In this document: in pieces, positions 14,813-22,528 of the stretch | Layout: each line of letters starts with the position of its first letter | Position numbering within the stretch: the stretch's first letter is position 1 | Source of the DNA: UBA2943 sp946534895 | Lineage (GTDB): Bacteria > Bacillota > Clostridia > Christensenellales > Aristaeellaceae | Direction: 5' to 3' | Length of the DNA stretch: 24,096 bases | Assembly: GCA_946534895.1 (NCBI GenBank) | Contig: CAMNDE010000054.1 | Span: 1 to 24,096 of the forward strand | Notes under the pieces: model-generated | The model's input: only the letters and a program-made list of their open reading frames with translations | Told to the model about the DNA's origin: nothing | The model's database searches: none | Program-made: the position numbers and the translations under genes

Positions 14813-16117
14813 TCAGGCCGCGTTCTCTGCTGCTTCCTCCGGCATGTACTTTTCAAGCATGTCCTCATAGGCCTGAATGGCCTGATCAAACAGCGCCAGC
14901 AGGTCCTGCTCCGCGATCAGGCCGTCCTCCGTCATGGGAACGCCGGAAAAGCGCAGGGCATACTTCTGCGGCGGCTCCTCCAGGCTCAGGATGGTTCCGC
15001 TGCGCAGCTGCTCCGTGCTCTGATACAAAAGCGAGACAGCATAGTAGGCTTCCTGATCTTCTGTCAGCCAGCGCTCAAGCACGAGCTTGGCCCCGATGGG
15101 CGTGTGCTGTTCCACGGTGTCCGGGAGCAGGTATTCCTCCGCGTTCAGGGAGGCGAGCACGCTGGCCAGATTGGAGTCATGCCCGCACAGGAAGGAAAAG
15201 CGCCGTCCTTCCGCGGTCAGCTCAGACCGGAGCTCCTTCAGAAGCGGGTATGCGGCGTTCAGCGCCACCAGGGGTGTCGCGAAGAGCATCTCGGAGTACG
15301 TATCCACAATGGAATGGATCTTCTGCCAGTCTTCAAGGCTCAGGGTATGCCCGAAGGCGGCCTTTTCCGCGTCCGCTTCCTCGTAGTACTGCAGGGTCAG
15401 GGCGTCCGCCACGGAGGTGGCCGTGCGGATGGGCCCGTTGATGCGGGGTTCCTTGTCGGCTTCGAGAATCAGCGTGTTTTCGTCCTCGAGCAGATTGCCG
15501 TAGGTGCCTGCCTGATAGGCCGGGCTTTCCTCCATGTCCGTCACGTCCATGAGCAGTGAGATGGCGTCCATGAGGCCCGCGTGAATGCCTTTCATGCCTG
15601 CGATGCCGCCCTTTTCCGCGACCTGTGCCTGCACATCCCGGTCATACTCCTCCGTGACAAAATGCAGCACCGGGGAAAAGACCGGGTCCATGGTGTCATA
15701 GGGCGCGTTGGTTTCCACGGGCACATTCGCCGCGGGGAAGAGGCCGGCGGAAAAGAAGCGTGCCGTGGCTATGGTGCGCTGCTTGGCGTTGGCATAGATG
15801 CGCACCTCGTTTTCCTTGGGCTGACAGTTTTCCGGGAAAAGCCCTTCCTTTTCCAGCCAGAGCCGGAAATACTGGCCCATCAGCGTTTCCGCCATGCCGC
15901 CGCGCAGGGAGAGTTCGCTGGGCCTGGACGTCCAGGCAAACCAGGTGTGCGGCGTGATCTCACCGATCACGGATCCACCGCCCGACAGCGGGGAGCGGAT
16001 ATTGTGCCGGCTGAGCACCACAACCCTGTCCAGGGTGCGGGACGGCTGGGCGCTTTCTGCGAGACAGGAAGCGGAGAGCATCAGGAAAGCGAGAAGCAGA
16101 ACGAACAGTCTTTTCAT
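14813..16117 (-). CDS. agp: Secreted glucose-1-phosphatase/phytase-like histidine acid phosphatase
   Basis: This 434-residue protein belongs to the clade 2 histidine acid phosphatases and most resembles Escherichia coli Agp, a periplasmic glucose-1-phosphatase that can also attack phytate. The catalytic motif is LSRHNIRSPL (His38), with the Asn typical of Agp in place of the usual Gly. Matching segments include YANAKQRTIATARFF, DTMDPVFSPV, the proton-donor motif CGHDSNLASVL (His313, Asp314) and HTPIGAKLVLERW. A signal peptide is present, with a predicted cut after Ala20 (SCLA). AAGGAGG lies about 11 bases before the start. The gene follows the esterase by 40 bp on the same strand and is probably co-transcribed. 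It should release phosphate from sugar phosphates or inositol phosphates outside the membrane. Substrate preference is inference. Confidence 0.9.
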   Translation of the reverse strand: MKRLFVLLLAFLMLSASCLAESAQPSRTLDRVVVLSRHNIRSPLSGGGSVIGEITPHTWFAWTSRPSELSLRGGMAETLMGQYFRLWLEKEGLFPENCQPKENEVRIYANAKQRTIATARFFSAGLFPAANVPVETNAPYDTMDPVFSPVLHFVTEEYDRDVQAQVAEKGGIAGMKGIHAGLMDAISLLMDVTDMEESPAYQAGTYGNLLEDENTLILEADKEPRINGPIRTATSVADALTLQYYEEADAEKAAFGHTLSLEDWQKIHSIVDTYSEMLFATPLVALNAAYPLLKELRSELTAEGRRFSFLCGHDSNLASVLASLNAEEYLLPDTVEQHTPIGAKLVLERWLTEDQEAYYAVSLLYQSTEQLRSGTILSLEEPPQKYALRFSGVPMTEDGLIAEQDLLALFDQAIQAYEDMLEKYMPEEAAENAA

Positions 16118-16157
16118 AAACAGGAGTGCCTCCTTATGGTGTTGCGTGGAAATGGCC

Positions 16158-16931
16158 TCAGCCTTTCACCAGGAAGGGCTGCAGGAAATGAAGAAGCAGC
16201 CGGATCGCCTCACGGTCATGCTCGCCGGTGAACCCATGCCCGGCACCGGGGATTTCATGGTAGGTGCAGTCGGGATAGACCGTGCGGGCCCGGCGGGAAT
16301 AGGCGACGTCCACAATATTGTCTGCCGTGCCGTGAAACAGGAGTACGGGGCCTTCGTACCCGCGGATTTCCTCAAACGGATCCATGGATATTACTGTCCG
16401 CGCATAGTCTCCGCCGAGCTTCATGGGAATCCTGCCCAGGATATCCGGAATGTGCTGCGGGTCAAAGCGGTAGATCATCATGTGCCCTCTGCGTGCATCA
16501 TCCGGAATGCACAGCGCCGGATAGAAGAGAACCAGACTGCGGATCTCATCCTTTCCCAGTTCTTTCGCGGCCAGTGCGGAGACAAACCCGCCCTGGCTGC
16601 AGCCCAGAAGCGAGATGCCGGATGGCTTGAGGGAAGAGCGCACGGACCGGATCACTGCCAGCAGGTCCTCTTTTTCCGTAAGCAGCGTCATGTTCTCGGA
16701 GCGGCCGTCACTGCGGCTGCCGAGGCCGCCGCCGCTGAAGTCAAAGGTGACGCAGACAAACCCGCTTTCCGCCAGCGCGCGGGCGTATGCATGAACGGTT
16801 TTTTCATTGGCAAGAAACCCGTGGCTGAGGATGACCGTGTGCTTTCCTGGTTCCTCACTTCCGAAGATGTGCCCTCTCAGCGTGAGCTGCCCCCGCTGAC
16901 AGGAAAAAGGCCTGCTTTCACGTGACTGCAT
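16158..16931 (-). CDS. Alpha/beta hydrolase, cinnamoyl (feruloyl) esterase-like
   Basis: This 257-residue cytosolic protein has a full serine-hydrolase triad: Ser112 in GCSQGG, Asp204 in HGTADNIVD and His232 in GAGHGF. HGFLANEK (37-44) gives the oxyanion region. The middle segment YRFDPQHIPDILGRIPMKLGGDYAR fits the lid insert of cinnamoyl/feruloyl esterases from gut Firmicutes, which free hydroxycinnamic acids from plant wall fragments. The start at 16931 has GGGAG nine bases upstream and begins just before the family's usual first strand; the longer upstream frame (to 17456) is rich in Cys, Ser and Pro and has no recognisable domain. It is followed by the Agp-like gene, probably in one transcript. 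I found no clear promoter for it. A lipase or other acyl esterase is possible. Confidence 0.88.
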   Translation of the reverse strand: MQSRESRPFSCQRGQLTLRGHIFGSEEPGKHTVILSHGFLANEKTVHAYARALAESGFVCVTFDFSGGGLGSRSDGRSENMTLLTEKEDLLAVIRSVRSSLKPSGISLLGCSQGGFVSALAAKELGKDEIRSLVLFYPALCIPDDARRGHMMIYRFDPQHIPDILGRIPMKLGGDYARTVISMDPFEEIRGYEGPVLLFHGTADNIVDVAYSRRARTVYPDCTYHEIPGAGHGFTGEHDREAIRLLLHFLQPFLVKG

Positions 16932-17134
16932 GATCTCTGCTCCCTGTGTCCAGTGTGTGTCCGGCCGAAGCAGCAGAGCCACAGCCGCACCGGAATACAT
17001 TTCGACGGCACGCGCCGGGATTCCTTCCGGGGAAAGACGGGAGCAGACGGAGAAAAACGCTTTCTTCCGGGATACCATGGACATCAGCAGTAAAGACCTG
17101 CGGTTTGGATCCATGACGGGAATATGGAACGTAC

Positions 17135-17152
17135 ATGCTTTCAGGAAAGCAT
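17135..17152. repeat. 18-bp inverted repeat, possible operator
   Basis: ATGCTTTC (17135-17142) and GAAAGCAT (17145-17152) are perfect inverse complements around AG. The site lies about 55 bp before the -35 of the acetyltransferase promoter, inside the divergent intergenic region. No T-run follows on either side, so an operator is likelier than a terminator. Confidence 0.5.
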
Positions 17153-17204
17153 TTCCAGGCGGAATGGCGGAGCGGCAGGAGCAGGGATTTTTCCCATCAG
17201 GCGC

Positions 17205-17233
17205 TTGACAAGTGCCGCGGCAGATGGCATTCT
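17205..17233 (+). promoter_or_regulatory. Promoter of the acetyltransferase pair
   Basis: A perfect TTGACA (17205-17210) is followed 17 bp later by CATTCT (17228-17233), a weak -10 helped by a TGn extension (17225-17227). The 10-mer GCGCTTGACA also begins the FliB-like promoter. Confidence 0.6.
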
Positions 17234-17254
17234 GGGAAGGGAGCTCCCACCCTG

Positions 17255-17860
17255 ATGGAGATGCAGGAATCGCTGTGGAAGCGGCTGCTTTCGTCAAATG
17301 AAGATCAGAAAAGAGATGAACTGCGCATGGACTGTGAGAAGCTGTTCTGTGATATGTTTCCCGGCTTTTTCGACGCGCCGGGCATAAAGAGCCTGCCGGA
17401 GGAAGAGGTATTTGCAGAGCTTGTGATGGACCTGCGGGAGACAGGGAACATGCCATGTTATGCGTACCCGGACGGGATCACCTTCGGGATCTATAAGGGC
17501 GATACCGGAAAGCTGAGGGAAGCGGTAGCGCTGGTGGACAGGGACTGGGTTCAGTATTTTCAGGAAAATGACCGGGTGTACTGCGCCTTTGACGGAGACC
17601 GGATCGTCTCCTTCTGCATTCTGGATGACTTCGGAAGGCATGAAGGCCTTCACATCGGCGGACCCGGATGTGTCGGAACCGTTCCGGATTCCAGACGGAA
17701 GGGCATCGGGCTGGAAATGGTCCGTCGGGCTACGGAGATTCTGAAGGAAGAAGGCTTTGACCTTTCCTGGATCCACTATACGCATGTGGGCCCTTGGTAT
17801 GAAAAGCTGGGCTACCGGTACGCGGTGAGATGGAACCGCAGGGGCATTGTGCCGGACTGA
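17255..17860 (+). CDS. GNAT family N-acetyltransferase
   Basis: This 201-residue cytosolic protein has a helical N-terminal portion (about 1-60) and a C-terminal GNAT domain. The acetyl-CoA loop is visible as GTVPDSRRKGIGLEMV (R-x-x-G-x-G), followed by the last conserved element in WYEKLGYRYAVRW. GNAT enzymes move an acetyl group from acetyl-CoA to an amine; the acceptor is not identifiable here. ATG 17255 is chosen because the promoter at 17205-17233 makes upstream starts (for example 17135) untranscribed, and GGGAG lies 11 bases before it; ATG 17261 is an alternative. A second GNAT gene follows on the same strand without a terminator between. Confidence 0.85.
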   Translation: MEMQESLWKRLLSSNEDQKRDELRMDCEKLFCDMFPGFFDAPGIKSLPEEEVFAELVMDLRETGNMPCYAYPDGITFGIYKGDTGKLREAVALVDRDWVQYFQENDRVYCAFDGDRIVSFCILDDFGRHEGLHIGGPGCVGTVPDSRRKGIGLEMVRRATEILKEEGFDLSWIHYTHVGPWYEKLGYRYAVRWNRRGIVPD

Positions 17861-17911
17861 CAGGTGCACGCGGAGAAAAGGTGCCCATGACAGGGAATGG
17901 AAGGTGAGCAT

Positions 17912-18442
17912 ATGATCCGACTCAGACCGTATAAGCCCTGCGATGCGCAGAGCATTGCGGCATGGATCGACAATGAGGAAATATTCCACATGTGGGGCGG
18001 AGACCGTTTCGGCAGCTTTCCCATCACGGCCGATGTGATGGAACGGAAATACACGCTGGACAACGGGGACTGCGCGGAACCGGACAATTTCTTTCCATGG
18101 ACAGCCGTAAATGACGCGGATGAACCGGTGGGCCATTTCATCATGCGTTATCTGAACGGTGATCGCAGGGTCTGGCGCTTCGGCAGGGTCATTGTGAATC
18201 CCTCGCTGCGCGGGAGCGGCTATGGGACGCAGATGCTTGTTCTGGGTCTGAAGTACGCGTTTGGCTTTCTCGGAGCGGAGAAAGTGACCATCGGCGTGTT
18301 TGAGAACAATCTTCCGGCTTACCGCTGTTATCTCAGGGCAGGATTTCATGAACGGGAGACCGTGGACGGAACTCCCTGGAGGATCATTGAGATGGAAACG
18401 GACAGGACTTCCTATGCGGGAAAGGAGCGTCCGGACACATGA
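17912..18442 (+). CDS. GNAT family N-acetyltransferase, RimJ/RimL-like
   Basis: This 176-residue protein starts with the typical GNAT opening MIRLRPYKPCDAQSIAAWI. It has the acetyl-CoA loop VNPSLRGSGYGTQML (R-x-x-G-x-G) and the ending IGVFENNLPAYRCYLRAGF, a pattern shared with RimJ/RimL-type and antibiotic-resistance acetyltransferases. The acceptor is unknown. ATG 17912 has GGAAGGTGAG just upstream and gives the conserved N-terminus; the ATG at 17897 would add five residues and has a poorer site. It follows the first GNAT gene by 51 bp, so both probably come from the 17205 promoter. The two share little sequence and are unlikely to be a recent duplication. Confidence 0.88.
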   Translation: MIRLRPYKPCDAQSIAAWIDNEEIFHMWGGDRFGSFPITADVMERKYTLDNGDCAEPDNFFPWTAVNDADEPVGHFIMRYLNGDRRVWRFGRVIVNPSLRGSGYGTQMLVLGLKYAFGFLGAEKVTIGVFENNLPAYRCYLRAGFHERETVDGTPWRIIEMETDRTSYAGKERPDT

Positions 18443-18470
18443 TGGTCCGGCGTGCGGATTTCCATGCATG

Positions 18471-18497
18471 AAAAAGCACCCTGCGGGACAGGGTGCT
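18471..18497 (-). terminator. Terminator of the GX3-repeat protein gene
   Basis: AGCACCCTG (18475-18483) pairs with CAGGGTGCT (18489-18497) around CGGGA. On the minus strand the stem is followed by TTTTT; on the plus strand only GTGTTTG follows, so it should work best for the minus-strand gene and perhaps weakly for the acetyltransferases. Confidence 0.85.
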
Positions 18498-18546
18498 GTG
18501 TTTGTCTGTAAATTCCGTGTCCGCACCTGGCGGATCGCGGGATTTT

Positions 18547-19641
18547 TTATTTCAGGCTGATCAGGGAAGCCGCGGCCCAGCCTTCAAGCCCGTCGTCGAG
18601 ACGGATGCGGTACCACTTGCGGCCGTACATGTCAAAGGTGTACTGCAGGACAAAGACATGTACATGCCCGTGCACGCTGCGCAGGATATTGGCACTGCCG
18701 CTCAGGCTGATCGTGGAGCGCAGCTTGCAGCCCCTCAGCTTGGTGATGGCGTCGCGGTTGACATCCACAATGGCAGCGCCGATGTAATCCGGACCGATGC
18801 TCAGATTGTAGCCGCTGGTATAGCCGGACTGATAGCCCGTGCCGTAACCGCCGTTGTACCCGGAACCGTACCCGGCGTCAAAGCCGGTGCCGTAGCCCTG
18901 GTTATAGCCGTTATTGTAACCCTGGCCGTATCCGTTGGTGTTTCCGTCATTGTAGCCGGTGCCGTAACCGCTGCTGAAGCCATTGCCGTACCCGGTGGTG
19001 TTTCCGGTGCTGTAGCCCTGGTCATAGCCGCTTCCGTAACCGCTTCCGAAGCCGTTATTGTAGCCCTGGCCGTATCCGTTTACGTTCCCGGTGCTGAAGC
19101 CGCTGCCGTACCCGCTGTCATAGCCGGTGCCGTAGCCGTAATTGTAGCCCTGGCCATACCCGTAGGCGTTCCCGTCATTGTAGCCGGTGCCGTAGCCATA
19201 ATTGTAGCCCTGGCCATAGCCGTAGAGATCTCCGGTATAGTAGCCGCTGCCGTAGCCGTTGCTGTAGCCCTGGCTGAACCAGGGATTGTTCCAGTAATTG
19301 TAGCCGGAACCGTTGCTGTTCCAGTAGTTGTAGCTTCCGGCCGGGGCGTTTGCAACGCCGGGCACATCCGACATATAGGCGTTGTTCCAGTTATTGCCCG
19401 GGGCGTTCAGCGGATTGGCCGGTTCCGTATTTTCAGTGCCCTGAGGGGCGGAGTTCTGGAACTGTCCGGCTGTGAATCCGGAATCGGTATACGTATCCAT
19501 TATCGGGGGATTGAGCTCGGATATGGTAGCGGCAAGCGCTCCCAGCGGTGCGGTCAGGCACAGCAGCAGAGCGCACAGCAGAGCTGCCCATGCCTGCATG
19601 CGGAAAATACGGTGTTCGTTTTTTCTCAGTCCGCTATGCAT
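18547..19641 (-). CDS. Secreted Gly-Tyr tetrapeptide (GX3) repeat protein with a C-terminal SH3-like segment
   Basis: This 364-residue protein begins with a signal peptide (core AALLCALLLCLTAPLGALA, predicted cut after Ala37). A linker rich in Asn, Pro and Trp follows (about 40-124, with two YNYWN copies). Residues 125-280 are 39 uninterrupted tetrapeptides of the form Gly-x-x-x, with Tyr or Phe at the second position in 34 of them. The last 84 residues end in KWYRIRLDDGLEGWAAASLISL, like the end of a bacterial SH3 (SH3b) domain that binds cell wall. No transmembrane tail or sortase motif is visible, so binding to the wall through the SH3-like part is the likely anchor. The gene has a consensus promoter, a good ribosome-binding site (GGGAGAG) and its own terminator, so it is probably well expressed. 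Function is unknown; a surface fibre, adhesin or matrix protein is inference. Confidence 0.85.
   Translation of the reverse strand: MHSGLRKNEHRIFRMQAWAALLCALLLCLTAPLGALAATISELNPPIMDTYTDSGFTAGQFQNSAPQGTENTEPANPLNAPGNNWNNAYMSDVPGVANAPAGSYNYWNSNGSGYNYWNNPWFSQGYSNGYGSGYYTGDLYGYGQGYNYGYGTGYNDGNAYGYGQGYNYGYGTGYDSGYGSGFSTGNVNGYGQGYNNGFGSGYGSGYDQGYSTGNTTGYGNGFSSGYGTGYNDGNTNGYGQGYNNGYNQGYGTGFDAGYGSGYNGGYGTGYQSGYTSGYNLSIGPDYIGAAIVDVNRDAITKLRGCKLRSTISLSGSANILRSVHGHVHVFVLQYTFDMYGRKWYRIRLDDGLEGWAAASLISLK
18802..19269 (-). repeat. Coding tandem repeat: 39 Gly-x-x-x units
   Basis: The 468 bp encode 39 exact tetrapeptide units beginning with Gly, with no insertion or phase break. Five units lack the aromatic residue (GDLY, GNAY, GNVN, GNTT, GNTN). 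These close blocks of 4, 5, 7, 7 and 5 units, leaving a last block of 11. Each block after the first opens with GYGQ or GYGN. DNA copies are similar but not identical. Confidence 0.95.
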
Positions 19642-19673
19642 AGATGTTCTCTCCCTTCACTTATACAAGATAC

Positions 19674-19702
19674 AGTATAAGGAAAGGTTGGATGCCTGTC
19701 AA
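19674..19702 (-). promoter_or_regulatory. Consensus promoter of the GX3-repeat protein gene
   Basis: On the minus strand a perfect TTGACA (19702-19697) is followed after 17 bp by TATACT (19679-19674). The predicted leader is about 26 nt, with GGGAGAG before the start codon. Confidence 0.85.
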
Positions 19703-19722
19703 TCGCAAACCGGGATTCAGGC

Positions 19723-19758
19723 AAAAAAAGGCCGGGAGCGGAATGATGCCGCTCCCGG
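19723..19758 (-). terminator. Rho-independent terminator of the GH42 operon
   Basis: On the minus strand a 10-bp GC-rich stem (19749-19758 with 19732-19741) closes a 7-base loop and is followed by CC and seven T residues (19729-19723). Confidence 0.92.
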
Positions 19759-19806
19759 GTCAGGTTCAGAGTCCCCGGGAGTCTGTCCGGGAATACAGGG
19801 CTGTTG

Positions 19807-21744
19807 TCAGAGCATCTGGATGTGCATGTCAAAGGGCTGAAGAAGCAGTTCTTCGCCGCCAATGTGTACGCGGTGCGGCTCTGCATCATGATTGAAAATG
19901 AACCGGGCGATGAAACCATCACCTTCCCGGGTGGTGACTTCCACCCGGGCGGGCAGGTCCGGAATCCAGGAAAGCCCGGCCTGGTCTGCCGCATGACGCG
20001 CCACATGATCATACAGCGCCTGGGCGCCCACGGAAGCGATATAGAGTACGCGGCCGTCCTGGAAGCGGTTTTCCGTCACCGCGGGCGTGCCGGCGAAATA
20101 CTCTCCCGCATAGCGGGCGAGCACGTGTGCACTGTCGGTTTCCAGAAGATCACACCACTGTCCGGCTTCGGTCCGGGTGCCGTCTTCAAACTCCACCGGC
20201 ACCCTGTCCCTGCCCAGGGGATCATATTCCGTGACGTGCACGCCGGCCAGGTGCCGGAATACACCGGGCAGAAGATCCATGACCGCGTTGTTGTACATGT
20301 TCTTGACACCGCTCCGGGTGGTCAGGATCACGGTGCCGCCCTGCCGGGCAAAGTCTTCAAGACGTGCTGCCACTGCTTCGGAGGCGATGTACATTTCCGG
20401 TGCGCACACGATCCGGTAGCCGTCAAGGTCCGAGTCCCGGGAAATGATGTCCACGTTCAGCCCAAGCGATGAGAAGGCGCGGTGCAGGCGCTGCAGCTGC
20501 TCAAGATAATAGTAGCCCTCGGTCTGAGGCTGAATCCTGAAGGCATATTCATCCTCAAAGCAGCACAGCACAGCCACGTCCGAACATATCCTGGTGCCCT
20601 GAAGCTTCCTGAGCCCTTCTGCCTCACGGCACAGTCCGGCGAATTCGTCAAAACGGCGTCCAGGCATGTTGCTGTGGTCCAGCAGTCCGTGCCAGTGCAT
20701 TTCAGCCCCGGTCGCGGCCGTGCGCCAGCGGAAGAAGGAGACCGTGTCCGCGCCGTGCGCGAACGCCTGCAGCGCATACCCGCGGATCATCCCCGGCTGC
20801 GGCATGCGGCTCATGGGTGCCCAGCAGCCCATGCCCCCGCTGAGCTGTTCCATGATCCAGAAGGGCGCCTTTTTGACGCCGCGCATCAGGTCGAGATGGA
20901 AAGCGTGGGAGAAGCAGGCTTCCGGGTCATCCGGCAGACGCGTGGGCGGATAATTGTCGTAGGAAATGAAGTCCAGATCCGAAAACTCTCTGTAGAAATC
21001 CGGCATATACTGGCTGAACCAGACATTGGTGGTCACCGGCACCCCGGGGCACACCCGGCGGATCAGGTCTGCCTGCCAGGAAACGAACTCAATGACATTG
21101 TCGGAGGCAAACCGGCTGAACTCCAGCATCAGGGACGGGTTCATCCAGGCTTCCGGGTAATGCCCGTTTTCCGGCTGCACCTGTTCCCAGGAGGAATACT
21201 CGCCGCTCCATACGGAGTTTCCCCAGGCATGATTGAGGGCGGGGAGGGACGGATAGCGGTTTTTCAGCCACGCGCGGAACCTGTCCTTGCACAGCGGACA
21301 GAAGCAGTGATACGCCTCCAGTTCGTTGTCGATCTGCCAGGCCGCAATCCTGCGCCCCCTGAAATGCTCTGCCATGCGCGTGATGATGCGCTCCGAATAG
21401 GCGCGGACCATGGGATGGCTGATGCAGCGGTGTCCGCGGATGCCTGTGCGTGTGCGGCTTCCGTCCTTTTCCACCATGACGGAATCCGGGTATTTCTCAT
21501 AAAACCAGAGCGGCGGACAGCTGGTGGGCGTACAAAGGACAACGGACATGCCCCGCTGTTCCAGGATGGAAACGGCCTGGTCCAGCCAGGAAAAATCAAA
21601 CACGCCGTCCTCCGGTTCCAGCCGGCTCCAGGCAAACTCCGCCAGGCGTACCAGCTCCACGCCGGTCTTCTGCATGAGGTCCGCGTCCTTTTCCCAGAGC
21701 GCGGGATCCCAGTGCTCGGGATAATAGTCCACTCCAATGCGCAT
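19807..21744 (-). CDS. GH42 beta-galactosidase
   Basis: This 645-residue protein is a complete glycoside hydrolase family 42 beta-galactosidase. It opens with the family start MRIGVDYYPEHWD. The acid/base is Glu141 in WQIDNELEAYHC and the nucleophile is Glu299 in FWIMEQLSGG. Cys107 in HRCISHP and Cys147, Cys149 and Cys152 in CFCPLC match the structural zinc site of thermophilic GH42 enzymes. A trimerisation-type domain (about 390-590) and a short C-terminal beta domain follow. There is no signal peptide, so it should cleave imported beta-galactosides. The start at 21744 lies 7 bp after the regulator's stop, so translation is probably coupled; the ATG at 21792 would overlap the regulator gene. 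The operon ends at the terminator below 19758. Specificity for lactose versus galactan fragments cannot be read. Confidence 0.94.
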   Translation of the reverse strand: MRIGVDYYPEHWDPALWEKDADLMQKTGVELVRLAEFAWSRLEPEDGVFDFSWLDQAVSILEQRGMSVVLCTPTSCPPLWFYEKYPDSVMVEKDGSRTRTGIRGHRCISHPMVRAYSERIITRMAEHFRGRRIAAWQIDNELEAYHCFCPLCKDRFRAWLKNRYPSLPALNHAWGNSVWSGEYSSWEQVQPENGHYPEAWMNPSLMLEFSRFASDNVIEFVSWQADLIRRVCPGVPVTTNVWFSQYMPDFYREFSDLDFISYDNYPPTRLPDDPEACFSHAFHLDLMRGVKKAPFWIMEQLSGGMGCWAPMSRMPQPGMIRGYALQAFAHGADTVSFFRWRTAATGAEMHWHGLLDHSNMPGRRFDEFAGLCREAEGLRKLQGTRICSDVAVLCCFEDEYAFRIQPQTEGYYYLEQLQRLHRAFSSLGLNVDIISRDSDLDGYRIVCAPEMYIASEAVAARLEDFARQGGTVILTTRSGVKNMYNNAVMDLLPGVFRHLAGVHVTEYDPLGRDRVPVEFEDGTRTEAGQWCDLLETDSAHVLARYAGEYFAGTPAVTENRFQDGRVLYIASVGAQALYDHVARHAADQAGLSWIPDLPARVEVTTREGDGFIARFIFNHDAEPHRVHIGGEELLLQPFDMHIQML

Positions 21745-21751
21745 AGGTGAT

Positions 21752-22525
21752 TCATCCTTTCCGGGCGTCCGAGTCCCTGTGTTCGCGGCCAATGTCCTGG
21801 GCCTGACTGGAGCGCAGCAGATGCCGGTAATCCCCGGGGGTCATGCCCACGCTTTTGCGGAACCACTGGCCGAAGTTCGAGGCGGACCGCCCGCCGGTGC
21901 GCGCGCCGATCTCGCCGATGGACAGGTCCGTGGTGGCCAGCAGCTGGCAGGCGCGCTTCTGCTGCAGAAGATTGAGCTGTTCGGAAATGGTGATGCCGTA
22001 GGTTTTCTTGAAAAGCGTGCAGAGATAGGAGGCGTTCATGTGCACTTCCTCCGCCAGACGCGCAATGGTGATGCCCTCCTCCACGTGCTCTTCCAGAAGC
22101 TGCATGGCAAGCTGCGCGTTGGCATCCGTGGAAATGCCCGACTCATCCCCGGTGCTTTTCCACTGCAGGAAAGCGGAGAGAATCCCGTGCACGTCAGACG
22201 GTCGGATGGGCTTGAGCAGATACTCCCGCGCTCCGTTCTTCATGGCGCTGCGGGCATAGTCAAACTCGGCATAGCTGGAGATCATGACAATGTAGAGATC
22301 ACTCTGGCGCGTATGGCACTCGGCCGCCAGCTCCAGGCCGTCCTTGCCCGGCATGCGCACATCGGTCATGAGCAGGTCAAAGGTGCGCGTTTCCATGGCA
22401 CGCAGTGCTTCCCAGGCATTGGCGCACAGAACCGGCGCCTCAAAGCCGTAATCCGCCCAGTGCACATGATGCGCGAGCCCCTCGCGCTGGGCCTTCTCAT
22501 CGTCGCAGACCAAGGCACTGTACAT
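21752..22525 (-). CDS. YesN-type response regulator with AraC-type DNA-binding domain
   Basis: This 257-residue transcription factor has an N-terminal receiver domain (about 1-120): acidic pocket at Asp8-Asp9, phosphate-accepting Asp55 in LLMTDVRMPG, and Lys105 in YLLKPIRPSD. A C-terminal AraC-type double helix-turn-helix (about 150-245) contains ITIARLAEEVHMNASYLCTLFKKTYG and the closing FGQWFRKSVGMTPGDYR. Its receiver is shorter-linked than in long YesN proteins. The start at 22525 is preceded by GGAGGTG and lies 3 bp beyond the kinase stop, so the pair is translationally coupled. The GH42 gene directly follows, which suggests the regulator activates this operon when its kinase senses a galactoside or related sugar. 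That target is inference. Confidence 0.92.
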   Translation of the reverse strand: MYSALVCDDEKAQREGLAHHVHWADYGFEAPVLCANAWEALRAMETRTFDLLMTDVRMPGKDGLELAAECHTRQSDLYIVMISSYAEFDYARSAMKNGAREYLLKPIRPSDVHGILSAFLQWKSTGDESGISTDANAQLAMQLLEEHVEEGITIARLAEEVHMNASYLCTLFKKTYGITISEQLNLLQQKRACQLLATTDLSIGEIGARTGGRSASNFGQWFRKSVGMTPGDYRHLLRSSQAQDIGREHRDSDARKG

Positions 22526-22528
22526 GAG

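Larger units (their letters stand above)
16932..17254. other. 323-bp divergent intergenic region
   Basis: This is the longest stretch without a gene in the window, lying between the divergent esterase and acetyltransferase genes. It holds an 18-bp inverted repeat (17135-17152) and the acetyltransferase promoter (17205-17233). I see no coding sequence with a family signature and no RNA gene. A promoter for the esterase should lie here, but no good -35/-10 pair is evident on the minus strand. Confidence 0.6.

Noticed and set aside
17052..17066. cre-like sequence AAAAACGCTTTC in the divergent intergenic region
   Set aside because: It has three mismatches to the cre consensus, including the outer TG and A positions, and is not a full palindrome.
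16932..17456. N-terminal extension of the esterase to 17456
   Set aside because: The extension lacks domain features, runs through the acetyltransferase promoter and covers the start of the acetyltransferase gene; ATG 16931 has a suitable ribosome-binding site.
18493..19680. Val/Ala-rich frame on the plus strand opposite the GX3 gene
   Set aside because: Its repetitive content is the complement of the GX3 codons. The minus strand has the signal peptide, promoter, ribosome-binding site and terminator.
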